Assembly (NCBI GenBank): GCA_020853405.1 | Contig: JADYYZ010000018.1 | Span: 1-20,424 of the forward strand | Length of the DNA: 20,424 nucleotides | DNA from: Acetobacteraceae bacterium | Lineage (GTDB): Bacteria; Pseudomonadota; Alphaproteobacteria; Acetobacterales; Acetobacteraceae | Direction of reading: 5' to 3' | Shown here: one piece after another, positions 8,184-16,376 of the stretch | Layout of the letters: each line of letters starts with the position of its first letter | How positions within the stretch are numbered: position 1 is the stretch's first letter | Notes under the pieces: generated by a model | Databases searched by the model: none | Told to the model about the DNA's origin: nothing | The model's input: the letters and a program-made list of their open reading frames with translations, nothing else | Program-made: the position numbers and the translations under genes

Positions 8184-8243
8184 CCCCCCGCGCTATTCTC
8201 CCGCGCTATCCCCCCGCGCTATCCCCCCGCGCTATCCCCCCGC
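8184..8243. repeat. 13-base tandem repeat with G-quadruplex potential at a convergent gene junction
   Basis: Four consecutive 13-base units lie at 8184-8196, 8197-8209, 8210-8222 and 8223-8235. Three are exactly CCCCCCGCGCTAT and one is TCTCCCGCGCTAT; a partial fifth (CCCCCCGC) runs to 8243 inside the putA coding end. The putA stop codon (complement of 8232-8234) is inside the fourth unit, so the array probably arose by duplication of the putA tail and extends into its 3' untranslated region. On the putA sense strand the units place G-runs of 6, 6, 6 and 3 separated by 7-base ATAGCGC linkers, which satisfies the common G-quadruplex pattern of at least three Gs with loops up to seven. The array fills most of the 70 bases between the hyuB and putA stops. 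Confidence 0.85.
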
Positions 8244-11200
8244 CGCCAGCAGCGCGACGTTGCCGCCCGAGGCGGTGGTGTCGACCGACAGCGAGCGTTC
8301 GTGCACCAGCATCGCCGCTTCCGGGGCGCCGACCAGCAGCGGCACCAGCGGCCCCGGCCGGGCGGCCAGCGCCTGGCGCAGTTCGGCGAGCGCGGGGAGG
8401 CCGGCGGGCGCCAGCACCAGCGCCACATCGGCGCGCGTCGCCAGCGCCAGCGGGTCCTCGCCCTGGTTCGCCAGCAGCACGTCGTTGCCGGCCTCGCGCG
8501 CGGCCTCGATCGAGGCCGCCAGCGCCTCGCCCTCGCCCAGGCACAGCGCCCGGCCGCGTGGATGCAGGCTGAGCCGGTTGCTCTCGCCCGCCGGGCCGGG
8601 CAGGTCGCCGGCGCGGGCGCGGATCTGGCCGAGCTCGCCGATCGGGTCGGGTGCCAGCGGGCGCGAGAAGCGCCGCAGGTAAAGCGGCCCGCCCGCCTTC
8701 GGCCCGGTGCCGGAAAGCGCCTCGCCGCCGAACGGCTGCACCCCGACCACCGCGCCGATCTGGTTGCGGTTCACGTACAGGTTGCCGACCCGTGCCCGCT
8801 CGACCACGCGCCGCACCCGGTCCTCCAGCCGCGTGTGCAGGCCCATGGTCAGGCCATAGCCCAGCGCGTTGATGCGCTCGACCACGGTCTCGATCTCCTG
8901 TGCTGCGAAACTCGTCACGTGCAGCACGGGGCCGAAAATCTCCTCGCGCAGCGCCTCGATCGAGCCGAGCCGCACGATCGCCGGCCCCAGGAAGGTGCCG
9001 CGCGCCGGGGCGTCGAGCTGGGCGGCGGGCGGGTGCCGGCGAAGATGGCCCGCGATGCGCGTCCGCGCCTCCTCGTCGATCAGCGGCCCGACATCGGTCG
9101 ACCGCTCCCACGGATCGCCGAGCACGAGGCAGCGCATCGCGCCCTCCAGCATCTCCAGCACCGGCCCGGCGACGTCCTGCTGGAGGCACAGGAGTCTCAG
9201 CGCCGAGCAGCGCTGGCCCGCCGACTGGAAGGCCGACGCGACGGCATCGCGCACCACCTGTTCGGGCAGCGCGCTGGAATCGACGATCATGGCGTTGATG
9301 CCGCCGGTCTCGGCGATCAGCGGCACGTCGGGGGCGAGATGCCGTGCCGCCAGTTTCTCGATCGCGCGCGCGGTCTCGGTCGAGCCGGTGAACACGATCA
9401 GTTTCACGCGCGCGTCCGCCAGCAGCGCGCCGCCCAGCGTCGGGCCGTCGCCGGGCAGCAGCTGCAGGGCATCGGCGGGGATGCCTGCCTCGTGCAGCAG
9501 CGCGACCGCGCGCGCCGCGATCAGCGCCGTCTGCTCGGCGGGCTTGGCGAGCACAGGGTTGCCGGCGGCAAGCCCGGCCGCGACCTGGCCGGTGAAGATG
9601 GCAAGCGGGAAGTTCCACGGGCTGATGCAGAGCGCCGGCCCCAGCGGCGCGCGGTCGTGCAGGGTGGTCTCCGCCTCGGCCGCGTAGTAGCGCAGGAAAT
9701 CCACCGCCTCGCGCAGCTCCGCCACCGCATCCGTGCGGGTCTTGCCTGCCTCGCGCACCGCCAGCGCCATCAGTTCCGGCGCGTTCGCCTCGTAGAGGTC
9801 GGCAGCGCGGCGGAGTGCCGCGGCGCGCTCCGCGATCGGTGTGTGCCCCCAGCTGCTGGCAGCGGCCGCGCCAAGGGCCGCGCGCGCCTGCGCCGGCGTT
9901 GCCGGCCGCACCACGCCGACCAGGTCGTCGGGGTTGGCCGGGTTGTGCACCGGCGCTCCCTCCGGGCCGGCGCCGGTGTGCCAGCGCGCGCTCCGCCACG
10001 GCGCCATCGCGGCATCAAGCGCGGCCGCGGATTCCGGGTCGTCGAGATTCCAGCCGCGGCTGTTGACGCGCGACGGGCCGTACAGCGCCGGCGGCGGCGC
10101 GATGCGCGGGTGCGGCGAGAATGCCGCCGCGCGCGCGGCCGCGACCGGGTCGGCGACCACGCGCGGGATCGGCACCGCCGCATCCAGCACCTGGTGCACG
10201 AACGAACTGTTGGCGCCGTTCTCCAGCAGCCGCCGCACCAGGTAGGCAAGCAGGTCCTTGTGCACGCCGACCGGGGCGTAGATGCGGAGCCTGGTGGCGT
10301 GGCGGCGAATCACCTCGTCGTGCAGCGCCTCGCCCATGCCGTGCAGGCGCTGGAACTCGAACGCCTGCGGGTCGGGGTGGAGCGCCAGGATCGCGGCGAT
10401 GGTGTGCGCGTTGTGGGTGGCGAACTGCGGATAGATCCGATCCGTCATGCCAAGCAGTTTGCGTGCGCAGGCGAGGTAGGAGACATCGGTGTGGGCCTTG
10501 CGCGTGAACACCGGGAAGCCCGGCTCGCCCAGCACCTGCGCGCGCTTGATCTCGGCATCCCAGTAGGCGCCCTTGACCAGCCGCACCATCAGCCGCCGAT
10601 CGAGGGTGCCGGCGAGCGCATGCAGGTAGTCGAGCACGGGGCCTGCGCGCCGGCCATAGGCCTGCACGACCACGCCGAAGCCGTCCCAGCCGGCAAGCGA
10701 GCCGTCGCGGAGGCTCGCCTCGATGATGTCGAGCGAGATGTCGAGCCGGTCGGCTTCCTCGGCATCGATGTTGAAGCCCATGTTCGCCTTGCGTGCCGCC
10801 CCGGCCAGCGCCACCACGCGCGGCACCAGCACGCGCATCGCGCGGTCGTGCTGGCCGGTCTCGTAGCGCGGGTCAAGCGCGGAGAGTTTCACGCTGATGC
10901 CGGGGTTGGCGCGCACGCCCCCGGCCCCCGCCGCGCCGGCGATCGCCGCGATCGCGTCGGCATAGGCGCGGAAATAGCGCTCGGCATCGGCATCGGTGCG
11001 CGCTGCCTCGCCCAGCATGTCGTAGCTGAAGGTGATGCCCTTCGCCTCGGATGCGCGGGCGTTGGTCATCGCATCGGCGATGTCGGTGCCCAGCACGAAC
11101 TGGCCGCCGAGCACCTTCATCGCCTGGCCCGAGGCAGTGCGGATCACCGGCTCCCCGGCGCGGCGCAGCAGCCGGCGCGCGGCACCCGCGACATCCATCT

Positions 11201-11630
11201 CGACCCCGTCGGGCGGGCCGATCACGCGCCCGGTCAGCATCAGCGCCCAGGTCGAGGCATTGACCAGCGGCGAGGAGGACTGGCCGAGATGGCGCGACCA
11301 GTCGGCGCCGGAAACCTTGTCGCGGATCAGCGCATCGGCGGTGGCGGCATCGGGGACGCGCAAAAGCGCCTCGGCGAGGCACATCAGCGCCACCCCCTCC
11401 TCGGTGGAAAGCCCGTATTCGGCCAGGAACCGCTCCATCAGGCCGGGCTTGCCCTGGCTGCGCAGGAAGGCAACCAGGGTTGCGGCTTCGGCGGCGGCGG
11501 CCGCGGCCGGGATCGCGCCGGCCTCATCGGCAAGGCGTGCTGCCAGCGCGTGCTCGTCGGCCAGCCGGTGCCGGGCGATCGCCTGGCGAAACGGGGCCAG
11601 CTCGGAAAGGAGAGGGGCGGGATGGTCCAT
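8232..11630 (-). CDS. putA: PutA: bifunctional proline dehydrogenase / glutamate-semialdehyde (P5C) dehydrogenase, type B
   Basis: A 1132-residue bifunctional enzyme that oxidises proline to P5C with FAD and then to glutamate with NAD, at the cytoplasmic face of the membrane. The PRODH barrel covers about 180-490, with RLVKGAYWDAEIKRAQ (350-365), YPQFATHNAHT (400-410) and RRLLENGANSSFV (466-478). The aldehyde dehydrogenase part covers about 515-1000, with SPWNFPLAIFTGQ (670-682), general-base Glu774 in AETGG, and nucleophile Cys808 in FQSAGQRCSALRLL. Residues from about 1000 to 1132 form a C-terminal domain. There is no N-terminal ribbon-helix-helix domain, and the overall length fits the type-B PutA architecture known from Rhodobacter, so it should not repress its own gene. 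I chose ATG 11630 because a GGAAA motif precedes it; upstream in-frame starts at 11675 and 11744 add low-complexity Arg/Pro sequence. It is convergent with hyuB and divergent from a peroxiredoxin gene. Confidence 0.96.
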   Translation of the reverse strand: MDHPAPLLSELAPFRQAIARHRLADEHALAARLADEAGAIPAAAAAAEAATLVAFLRSQGKPGLMERFLAEYGLSTEEGVALMCLAEALLRVPDAATADALIRDKVSGADWSRHLGQSSSPLVNASTWALMLTGRVIGPPDGVEMDVAGAARRLLRRAGEPVIRTASGQAMKVLGGQFVLGTDIADAMTNARASEAKGITFSYDMLGEAARTDADAERYFRAYADAIAAIAGAAGAGGVRANPGISVKLSALDPRYETGQHDRAMRVLVPRVVALAGAARKANMGFNIDAEEADRLDISLDIIEASLRDGSLAGWDGFGVVVQAYGRRAGPVLDYLHALAGTLDRRLMVRLVKGAYWDAEIKRAQVLGEPGFPVFTRKAHTDVSYLACARKLLGMTDRIYPQFATHNAHTIAAILALHPDPQAFEFQRLHGMGEALHDEVIRRHATRLRIYAPVGVHKDLLAYLVRRLLENGANSSFVHQVLDAAVPIPRVVADPVAAARAAAFSPHPRIAPPPALYGPSRVNSRGWNLDDPESAAALDAAMAPWRSARWHTGAGPEGAPVHNPANPDDLVGVVRPATPAQARAALGAAAASSWGHTPIAERAAALRRAADLYEANAPELMALAVREAGKTRTDAVAELREAVDFLRYYAAEAETTLHDRAPLGPALCISPWNFPLAIFTGQVAAGLAAGNPVLAKPAEQTALIAARAVALLHEAGIPADALQLLPGDGPTLGGALLADARVKLIVFTGSTETARAIEKLAARHLAPDVPLIAETGGINAMIVDSSALPEQVVRDAVASAFQSAGQRCSALRLLCLQQDVAGPVLEMLEGAMRCLVLGDPWERSTDVGPLIDEEARTRIAGHLRRHPPAAQLDAPARGTFLGPAIVRLGSIEALREEIFGPVLHVTSFAAQEIETVVERINALGYGLTMGLHTRLEDRVRRVVERARVGNLYVNRNQIGAVVGVQPFGGEALSGTGPKAGGPLYLRRFSRPLAPDPIGELGQIRARAGDLPGPAGESNRLSLHPRGRALCLGEGEALAASIEAAREAGNDVLLANQGEDPLALATRADVALVLAPAGLPALAELRQALAARPGPLVPLLVGAPEAAMLVHERSLSVDTTASGGNVALLAAGG

Positions 11631-11763
11631 GGTCGTGGTTTCCGGGCGAGGGCGAGGGGTGGGTCGTTCCAGCATAGCGCGCCGGCGCGGCCGGCAGCAT
11701 GGGGTTGATTTTCGGCGCGGCAGCCTCGATGTAGCCGGCCTCATTCAACGAGGAGAGATCGCA
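11631..11763. promoter_or_regulatory. Divergent control region between putA and the peroxiredoxin gene
   Basis: This 133-base gap must carry the promoters of both genes. It contains a perfect 12-base palindrome CGCGCCGGCGCG (11678-11689), which may be chance in DNA this GC-rich, and TTGATT (11705-11710), a possible -35 box toward the peroxiredoxin gene without a good -10 partner. GAGGAGAG just before ATG 11764 is a clear ribosome-binding site. No regulator site can be named. Confidence 0.35.
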
Positions 11764-12408
11764 ATGGGTATCCAGCTGGGCCAGATCGCCCCCGATTTCG
11801 AGCAGGACAGCAGCGAGGGGCGGATCCGCTTCCACGACTGGCTGGGCGATTCCTGGGGCGTACTGTTCAGCCACCCCAAGGACTATACGCCGGTCTGCAC
11901 CACCGAACTGGCGGAAGCCGCCCGGCTGAAGCCGGAGTTCGACAAGCGCAACGTGAAGATCATCGGGCTTTCGGTCGACACGCCCGACCGCCACGACGGC
12001 TGGGCCAGGGACATCGAGGAGACCCAGGGGCAGCGGCTGAACTTCCCGGTGATCGCCGATGCCGACAAGTCGGTCAGCGCCAAGTACGACATGATCCACC
12101 CCGAGGCCGACCCGGCGGTGACCGTGCGCACGGTCTACGTGATCGACGCCAACCGGAAGGTGCGCCTGACCCTCACCTATCCGCCCAGCACGGGGCGCAA
12201 CTTCACCGAGGTGCTGCGGGTGATCGACAGCCTTCAGCTGACCGACGCGCACAAGGTGGCAACCCCGGTGAACTGGACCCCCGGCGATGACGTGATCATC
12301 GTGCCGAGCCTCTCCGACGAGGATGCGAAGCAGCGCTTCCCCGGCGGCTGGAAGGCGCTGAAGCCGTATCTGCGGATGGTGGCCGACCCCAAGGGTGCGG
12401 CGAAGTAG
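11764..12408 (+). CDS. 1-Cys peroxiredoxin (AhpC/TSA superfamily, Prx6-type)
   Basis: A 214-residue thiol peroxidase that reduces hydrogen peroxide and organic hydroperoxides in the cytoplasm. The active-site segment FSHPKDYTPVCTTEL (35-49) is the Prx6-type form, with Thr42 and peroxidatic Cys45. Cys45 is the only cysteine in the protein, so it works as a 1-Cys enzyme that needs an external thiol for recycling. The longer C-terminal region (from about 160: TPVNWTPGDDVIIVPSLSDE, ending in KALKPYLRMVADP) is the Prx6-type dimerisation domain. The ribosome-binding site GAGGAGAG lies about 7 bases upstream of ATG 11764; a much longer in-frame extension upstream overlaps putA on the other strand and is not supported. 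Divergence from putA, whose flavin domain can generate peroxide, hints at linked stress control, but this is inference. Confidence 0.95.
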   Translation: MGIQLGQIAPDFEQDSSEGRIRFHDWLGDSWGVLFSHPKDYTPVCTTELAEAARLKPEFDKRNVKIIGLSVDTPDRHDGWARDIEETQGQRLNFPVIADADKSVSAKYDMIHPEADPAVTVRTVYVIDANRKVRLTLTYPPSTGRNFTEVLRVIDSLQLTDAHKVATPVNWTPGDDVIIVPSLSDEDAKQRFPGGWKALKPYLRMVADPKGAAK

Positions 12409-12439
12409 GGCGCCCACCCGCCTGCCCCGCTTGCGCGAA

Positions 12440-12466
12440 CGGGGTGGCGGCCGGCCCGCCACCCCG
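12440..12466 (+). terminator. Candidate terminator hairpin after the peroxiredoxin gene
   Basis: CGGGGTGGCGG (12440-12450) pairs perfectly with CCGCCACCCCG (12456-12466) around a 5-base loop, giving an 11-base stem 31 bases after the peroxiredoxin stop. There is no T-run, as is common in GC-rich genomes. Its position between two same-strand genes with unrelated functions supports a transcription-ending or message-stabilising role. Confidence 0.55.
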
Positions 12467-12538
12467 GCCACGCGCGATTCCGGGCAGCGCCTTTCCCGGT
12501 GATCGCTTTTGACCCGATGCCGCATTGACCGCGGCGCG

Positions 12539-12558
12539 CCGGCAGGACAGCCTGCCGG
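12539..12558 (+). promoter_or_regulatory. Perfect inverted repeat just upstream of the family-5 binding-protein gene
   Basis: CCGGCAGG (12539-12546) and CCTGCCGG (12551-12558) are perfect inverted repeats separated by ACAG. They end 12 bases before the GGGAGAG ribosome-binding site (12570-12576) of the gene starting at 12581. It could fold as a leader hairpin that affects translation or message stability, or be an operator. TTGACC occurs upstream at 12509 and 12525, but no -10 box can be matched to it. Confidence 0.4.
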
Positions 12559-12580
12559 AAAATCACGCCGGGAGAGATTG

Positions 12581-14170
12581 ATGCGCCGTCGCACCCTGTT
12601 TGCCGCCACCGCCGCAACCACCGCGGCCGCCCTGGCCGCACCGCGCCTTGCGCCCGCGCAGGCGCCGCGCACGCTGAAGTTCGTCGCCCAGGCGGGGCTC
12701 GCCGTGCTGGACCCGATCTGGTCAACCGGGTTCGTCACGCGAAACCACGGCCTGATGGTCTGGGACACGCTGTACGGCTGGGACGACCGGCTGGTGGTGC
12801 AGCCGCAGATGGTCGAGGGCCACACCGTCTCCGACGACGGCAGGCAATGGGATCTGCGCCTGCGCGAGGGGCTGCGCTTCCACGACGACACGCCGGTGCT
12901 GGCGCGCGACTGTGTCGCGAGCCTTGGCCGCTGGGGCAGGCGCGACACCTTCGGGCTGGCGATGATGACGATCGTCGACGAGATCTCCGCCCCCGATGAC
13001 CGCACCATCCGCTTCCGCCTGAAGCGGCCCTTCCCGCTGCTGCCGGAGGCCCTGGGCAAGGGCGGCACCAACACCTGCTTCATGATGCCGGAGCGGATCG
13101 CGAAGACGGACCCGTTCCAGCAGATCCCCGAGGTGATCGGCAGCGGCCCGTTCCGCTACGTCGTGTCCGAGCGCGTGCCCGGTTCGCTCGATGTCTATGC
13201 GCGCTTCGAGGGCTACGTGCCGCGGCCCTCGGGCACCGCCTCGTTCATCGCCGGGCCGAAGGTTGCGCATTTCGATCGCGTCGAATGGCGCAACCTGCCC
13301 GATGCCTCGACCGCGGCGGCGGCGCTGCAGACCGGCGAGATCGACTGGTGGGAGCAGCCGCCGGCCGACCTCGTGCCGGTGCTGGCGCGCAACCGCCAGC
13401 TGAAGCTCGAGGTGATCGAGACCTCGGGATTCCCGGGCGTGCTCCGCTTCAACCACCTGCACCCGCCGTTCGACAACCCGGCGATCCGCCGCGCCGTGGT
13501 GATGGCGGTGAACCAGGCCGACTTCATGCAGGCGGTGGCCGGCGCCGACCACAAATTGTGGCGCGACGATATCGGCTTCCTGGCCCCCGGCGGCGTGATG
13601 GCCAACGACGAGGGGATGCAGGCGCTGCAGGTGCGCAGCACCGCGCGCGCGAAGCAGGCGCTGGAAGCCGCCGGCTACAAGGGCGAGAAGGTGGTGCACC
13701 TGCACACCACCGACTTCCCGCCGATCACCGCGATGGGGCTGGTGGCGGCCGACATGATGCGCAACATGGGGCTGAACGTCGATGTGGTCGCCACCGACTG
13801 GGGCACCACGCTGCGCCGCATCGTCAACACCGAACCACCCGATCGCGGCGGCTGGAACAGCATGTGCACGTTCACCGCCGCGACCTCGCAGATCAACCCG
13901 GCGGCGCACAACTTCATCCGCGGCACCGGCCGCAATGCCAGTTTCGGCTGGTCGACCTCGCCGGGGCTCGAAAAACTTCGCGACGAGTGGCTGTTCGAGG
14001 CTTCGGACGATGATTCGCGCCGGCGCATCGGCCGCGAGATCCAGCGCCAGGCGTTCATCGACGTGCCCTACATCCCGCTCGGCCTTTGGTACCAGAACAC
14101 CGCCTACCGCGCGAACCTTTCCGGCATGCTGAAGGGGCTGCCGCTGTTCTGGAACCTGCGCCGGGCCTGA
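12581..14170 (+). CDS. ABC transporter substrate-binding protein, family 5 (DppA/OppA/NikA-like)
   Basis: A 529-residue periplasmic binding protein of the peptide/nickel family. The export signal starts MRRRTLFAATAATT, with consecutive arginines that suit Tat or Sec export, and ends near LAPAQAP with cleavage after residue 26 or 28. No lipobox cysteine is seen. The mature part shows the family pattern: LDPIWSTGFVTRNHGLMVWD, an EG(H)TVSDDGRQWDLRLREGLRFHDDTPVLARD block near 77-107, TIRFRLKRPFPLL, and GSGPFRYV. Length is normal. ATG 12581 has a GGGAGAG site upstream; an in-frame start at 12509 would bury the signal peptide. No permease or ATPase genes adjoin it, so it is an orphan that must use a transporter encoded elsewhere or act as a sensor. 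A formamidase-like gene follows after only 10 bases, which suggests the ligand may be that enzyme's substrate or a larger precursor. Confidence 0.93.
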   Translation: MRRRTLFAATAATTAAALAAPRLAPAQAPRTLKFVAQAGLAVLDPIWSTGFVTRNHGLMVWDTLYGWDDRLVVQPQMVEGHTVSDDGRQWDLRLREGLRFHDDTPVLARDCVASLGRWGRRDTFGLAMMTIVDEISAPDDRTIRFRLKRPFPLLPEALGKGGTNTCFMMPERIAKTDPFQQIPEVIGSGPFRYVVSERVPGSLDVYARFEGYVPRPSGTASFIAGPKVAHFDRVEWRNLPDASTAAAALQTGEIDWWEQPPADLVPVLARNRQLKLEVIETSGFPGVLRFNHLHPPFDNPAIRRAVVMAVNQADFMQAVAGADHKLWRDDIGFLAPGGVMANDEGMQALQVRSTARAKQALEAAGYKGEKVVHLHTTDFPPITAMGLVAADMMRNMGLNVDVVATDWGTTLRRIVNTEPPDRGGWNSMCTFTAATSQINPAAHNFIRGTGRNASFGWSTSPGLEKLRDEWLFEASDDDSRRRIGREIQRQAFIDVPYIPLGLWYQNTAYRANLSGMLKGLPLFWNLRRA

Positions 14171-14180
14171 GCGCCGCGCG

Positions 14181-16376
14181 ATGGTGCTGCCTGTCACCGG
14201 CTATGCCGACCGCTGGAGCGTGAAGCAGGGCGGCACGATCCGCTTCCACGTCGCCACCGACCGCCCGCGCCCCTATTCGGCGCGGGTGGCGCGGGTGCTG
14301 TGCGGCGATCCCAACCCGGCCGGGCCGGGCTATCGCGAGATCGCGATGCATTGCGCGATCGAGGGCAGGCACCAGGGGCAGGCGCAGCCGATCGCGCGCG
14401 GCTCGTTCATCGAGGTGCCGCAGCTCGTGCTGCCGGACGATGGCGCGCTGGCCTTCGCCATCACGCTGTTGCCGACGCTCGGGACCGATGCGGTGCAGCC
14501 GCTGCTGACGCTGGACGGCGCCGTGCCGATCGCGATCGGGCTCCGGCATGGGTCGGCGTTCGCGCGCATCGGCGAGGCGGAGATCGCCTGCACAAGGAAG
14601 CTCACGCCGCGCCGCTGGCACGACGTGGTGCTGGTGCTTGCCGGCGGCGTCGCGACGCTGCACCAGGCGCCGCGCGCGCCGCGCCTTGACCGGGAGGAGG
14701 CGGAAACGGCGACCGCACCGATCGCCACCCGGCCGGAAGGCGCCTGCCGGCTCAGGATCGCGGCCGACCAGGCCACGCGGTTCACCGGCAAGCTGGAAAG
14801 GCCCTGGATCGCCGCGGGGATTGCCGAGATCGACGCCATGCTGGCGACCCAGCGCGCGCCCCTGGGCGTGGTGGCGAACGGCACCGTTGCCTTGTGGGAT
14901 TTCTCCCGCGCGATCGCGACCGACACCGCGACCGATCTCGGGCCGCAGCACGCGGATGGCATCCTCCGCAACCTGCCGACGCGGGCGGTCACCGGCGCGG
15001 CATGGGACGGCAGTGCGCATCGCTGGGTGGAGAATCCGGCGCACTATGGCGCGATCCATTTCCACGCCGACGATGTCGGCGATCTCGGCTGGCAGCCATC
15101 GCTTGCGCTCGCCATCCCCGACGACTGGCCGAGCGGCCTCTATGCCCTGCACCTGGATGCCGATGGCGCGCGCGACATCATCCCGTTCGCCGTGCGCGCC
15201 CGCGACCCGGGGCGCCGCGCCCGCGTGGCGCTGCTGCTGCCGACCTTCACCTACCAGATCTACGCCAACTTCAGGCGCGACGACCGTGCCGCGCGCATCC
15301 ACGCGCACGCGCCCGCCTGGGGGGCGCTGTCGCACACGCCGACCGGGCATCCCGAATACGGGCTTTCCACCTACGACGACCATCTCGATGGCAGCGGCAT
15401 CTCGATCGCCTCGATGCGCCGGCCGATGATCGACAAGCGGGTGAACCAGGTGCAGCACGCCGGCATCGAGGAGTACGAGTCCGGCACCTACTGGCTTGTC
15501 GCCGACAGCTACCTTCTCGATCTGCTCGATCGCAAGGGTATCGCGGTCGAGGTGCTGACCGACCACGACCTCCAGGCCGAGGGAACGGCTGCCCTCGCGC
15601 CCTATGCGTGTGTGCTCACAGGCCAGCACCCGGAATACCACACGGTCGAGACCTGGGATGCGATCGCCGGCTACATCGGTACAGGCGGGCGGTTCATGTA
15701 CATGGGCGGCAACGGCTTCTACTGGAAGGTCGTGCCGCACGCCGACGGGCCGTGGGCGCTGGAGATCCGCCGCGCCGAGGGTGGGATTCGCGTCTGGGCG
15801 GCGGAACCGGGAGAGTATTTCCACCAGTTCGACGGCACCCTGGGCGGGCTGTGGCGGCGGGTGGGCCGCACGCCGCAATCGCTGGTCGGCGTCGGCTTCT
15901 CGACCCAGGGCGACTACAAGGCCTATCCCTATACCTGGCTCGACGGCATCGGCGATCCGCGCGTCGCCTTCATGCGCGAGGGGCTGGCCGCGGTGCCTGG
16001 CGAAGAATTCGGCGGGCGGGGACTGATGGGCGGTGGGGCTGCCGGGCACGAGCTCGACCGCATCGATTTCCGGCTCGGCACGCCGCTGCACGCGCTGGTG
16101 GTCGCGCGCGCGGTGGTCAGCGACCCGGAATACCACCCGGTGAACGAGGAGCGGCTTTCCATCGAGTGGCCCGGCACGCACGAACAGATCATCCGCAGCG
16201 ACATCACCTTCTTCGAGGCGGCGGGCGGCGGCGCGGTGTTCTCGGTCGGGTCGATGAATTTTGTCGGCGCGCTGCCGGTGGATGGCTACGACAATTCCTG
16301 CGCGAAACTGATCGAGAACGTGGTGCGGCGGTTTGCCGATCCGAGGCCGTTTCCGCTTCCTATACCGAGCGCGTGA
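14181..16376 (+). CDS. N,N-dimethylformamidase large (beta) subunit-like protein
   Basis: A 731-residue protein resembling the large subunit of N,N-dimethylformamidase, a mononuclear-iron amidohydrolase that splits dimethylformamide into formate and dimethylamine. The N-terminal half is beta-rich: GYADRWSVKQGGTIRFHVAT, a LamG-like stretch at about 90-205, and a segment VVANGTVALWDFSR at 230-243. The C-terminal half (about 345-715) carries the family's conserved blocks: FTYQIYANFRR (356-366), STYDDHLDGSG (396-406), GQHPEYHT (481-488) and MYMGGNGFYW (506-515). In the Paracoccus enzyme the iron is held by two tyrosines and one glutamate; by spacing I suggest Tyr358 or Tyr361, Tyr398 and Glu485 here. 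No signal peptide is seen. No gene for the small subunit (about 130 residues) is adjacent. The start lacks a strong ribosome-binding site, 10 bases after the binding-protein stop, suggesting coupled translation; GTG 14184 is an alternative. The substrate may be another formamide or amide. Confidence 0.8.
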   Translation: MVLPVTGYADRWSVKQGGTIRFHVATDRPRPYSARVARVLCGDPNPAGPGYREIAMHCAIEGRHQGQAQPIARGSFIEVPQLVLPDDGALAFAITLLPTLGTDAVQPLLTLDGAVPIAIGLRHGSAFARIGEAEIACTRKLTPRRWHDVVLVLAGGVATLHQAPRAPRLDREEAETATAPIATRPEGACRLRIAADQATRFTGKLERPWIAAGIAEIDAMLATQRAPLGVVANGTVALWDFSRAIATDTATDLGPQHADGILRNLPTRAVTGAAWDGSAHRWVENPAHYGAIHFHADDVGDLGWQPSLALAIPDDWPSGLYALHLDADGARDIIPFAVRARDPGRRARVALLLPTFTYQIYANFRRDDRAARIHAHAPAWGALSHTPTGHPEYGLSTYDDHLDGSGISIASMRRPMIDKRVNQVQHAGIEEYESGTYWLVADSYLLDLLDRKGIAVEVLTDHDLQAEGTAALAPYACVLTGQHPEYHTVETWDAIAGYIGTGGRFMYMGGNGFYWKVVPHADGPWALEIRRAEGGIRVWAAEPGEYFHQFDGTLGGLWRRVGRTPQSLVGVGFSTQGDYKAYPYTWLDGIGDPRVAFMREGLAAVPGEEFGGRGLMGGGAAGHELDRIDFRLGTPLHALVVARAVVSDPEYHPVNEERLSIEWPGTHEQIIRSDITFFEAAGGGAVFSVGSMNFVGALPVDGYDNSCAKLIENVVRRFADPRPFPLPIPSA

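Noticed and set aside
8184..8243. CRISPR array
   Set aside because: The units are 13 bases and directly adjacent, with no spacers and no cas genes nearby; this is a simple tandem repeat.
8115..11708. A 1197-residue open frame on the plus strand opposite putA
   Set aside because: It is the antisense of a clear PutA. Its translation is Arg/His/Gln/Ala-rich with no recognisable domain, as expected from strong third-position GC bias on the other strand.
11631..11744. Longer PutA N-terminus starting at 11675 or 11744
   Set aside because: The added residues are Arg/Pro-rich filler without a ribosome-binding site and would occupy most of the divergent promoter region.
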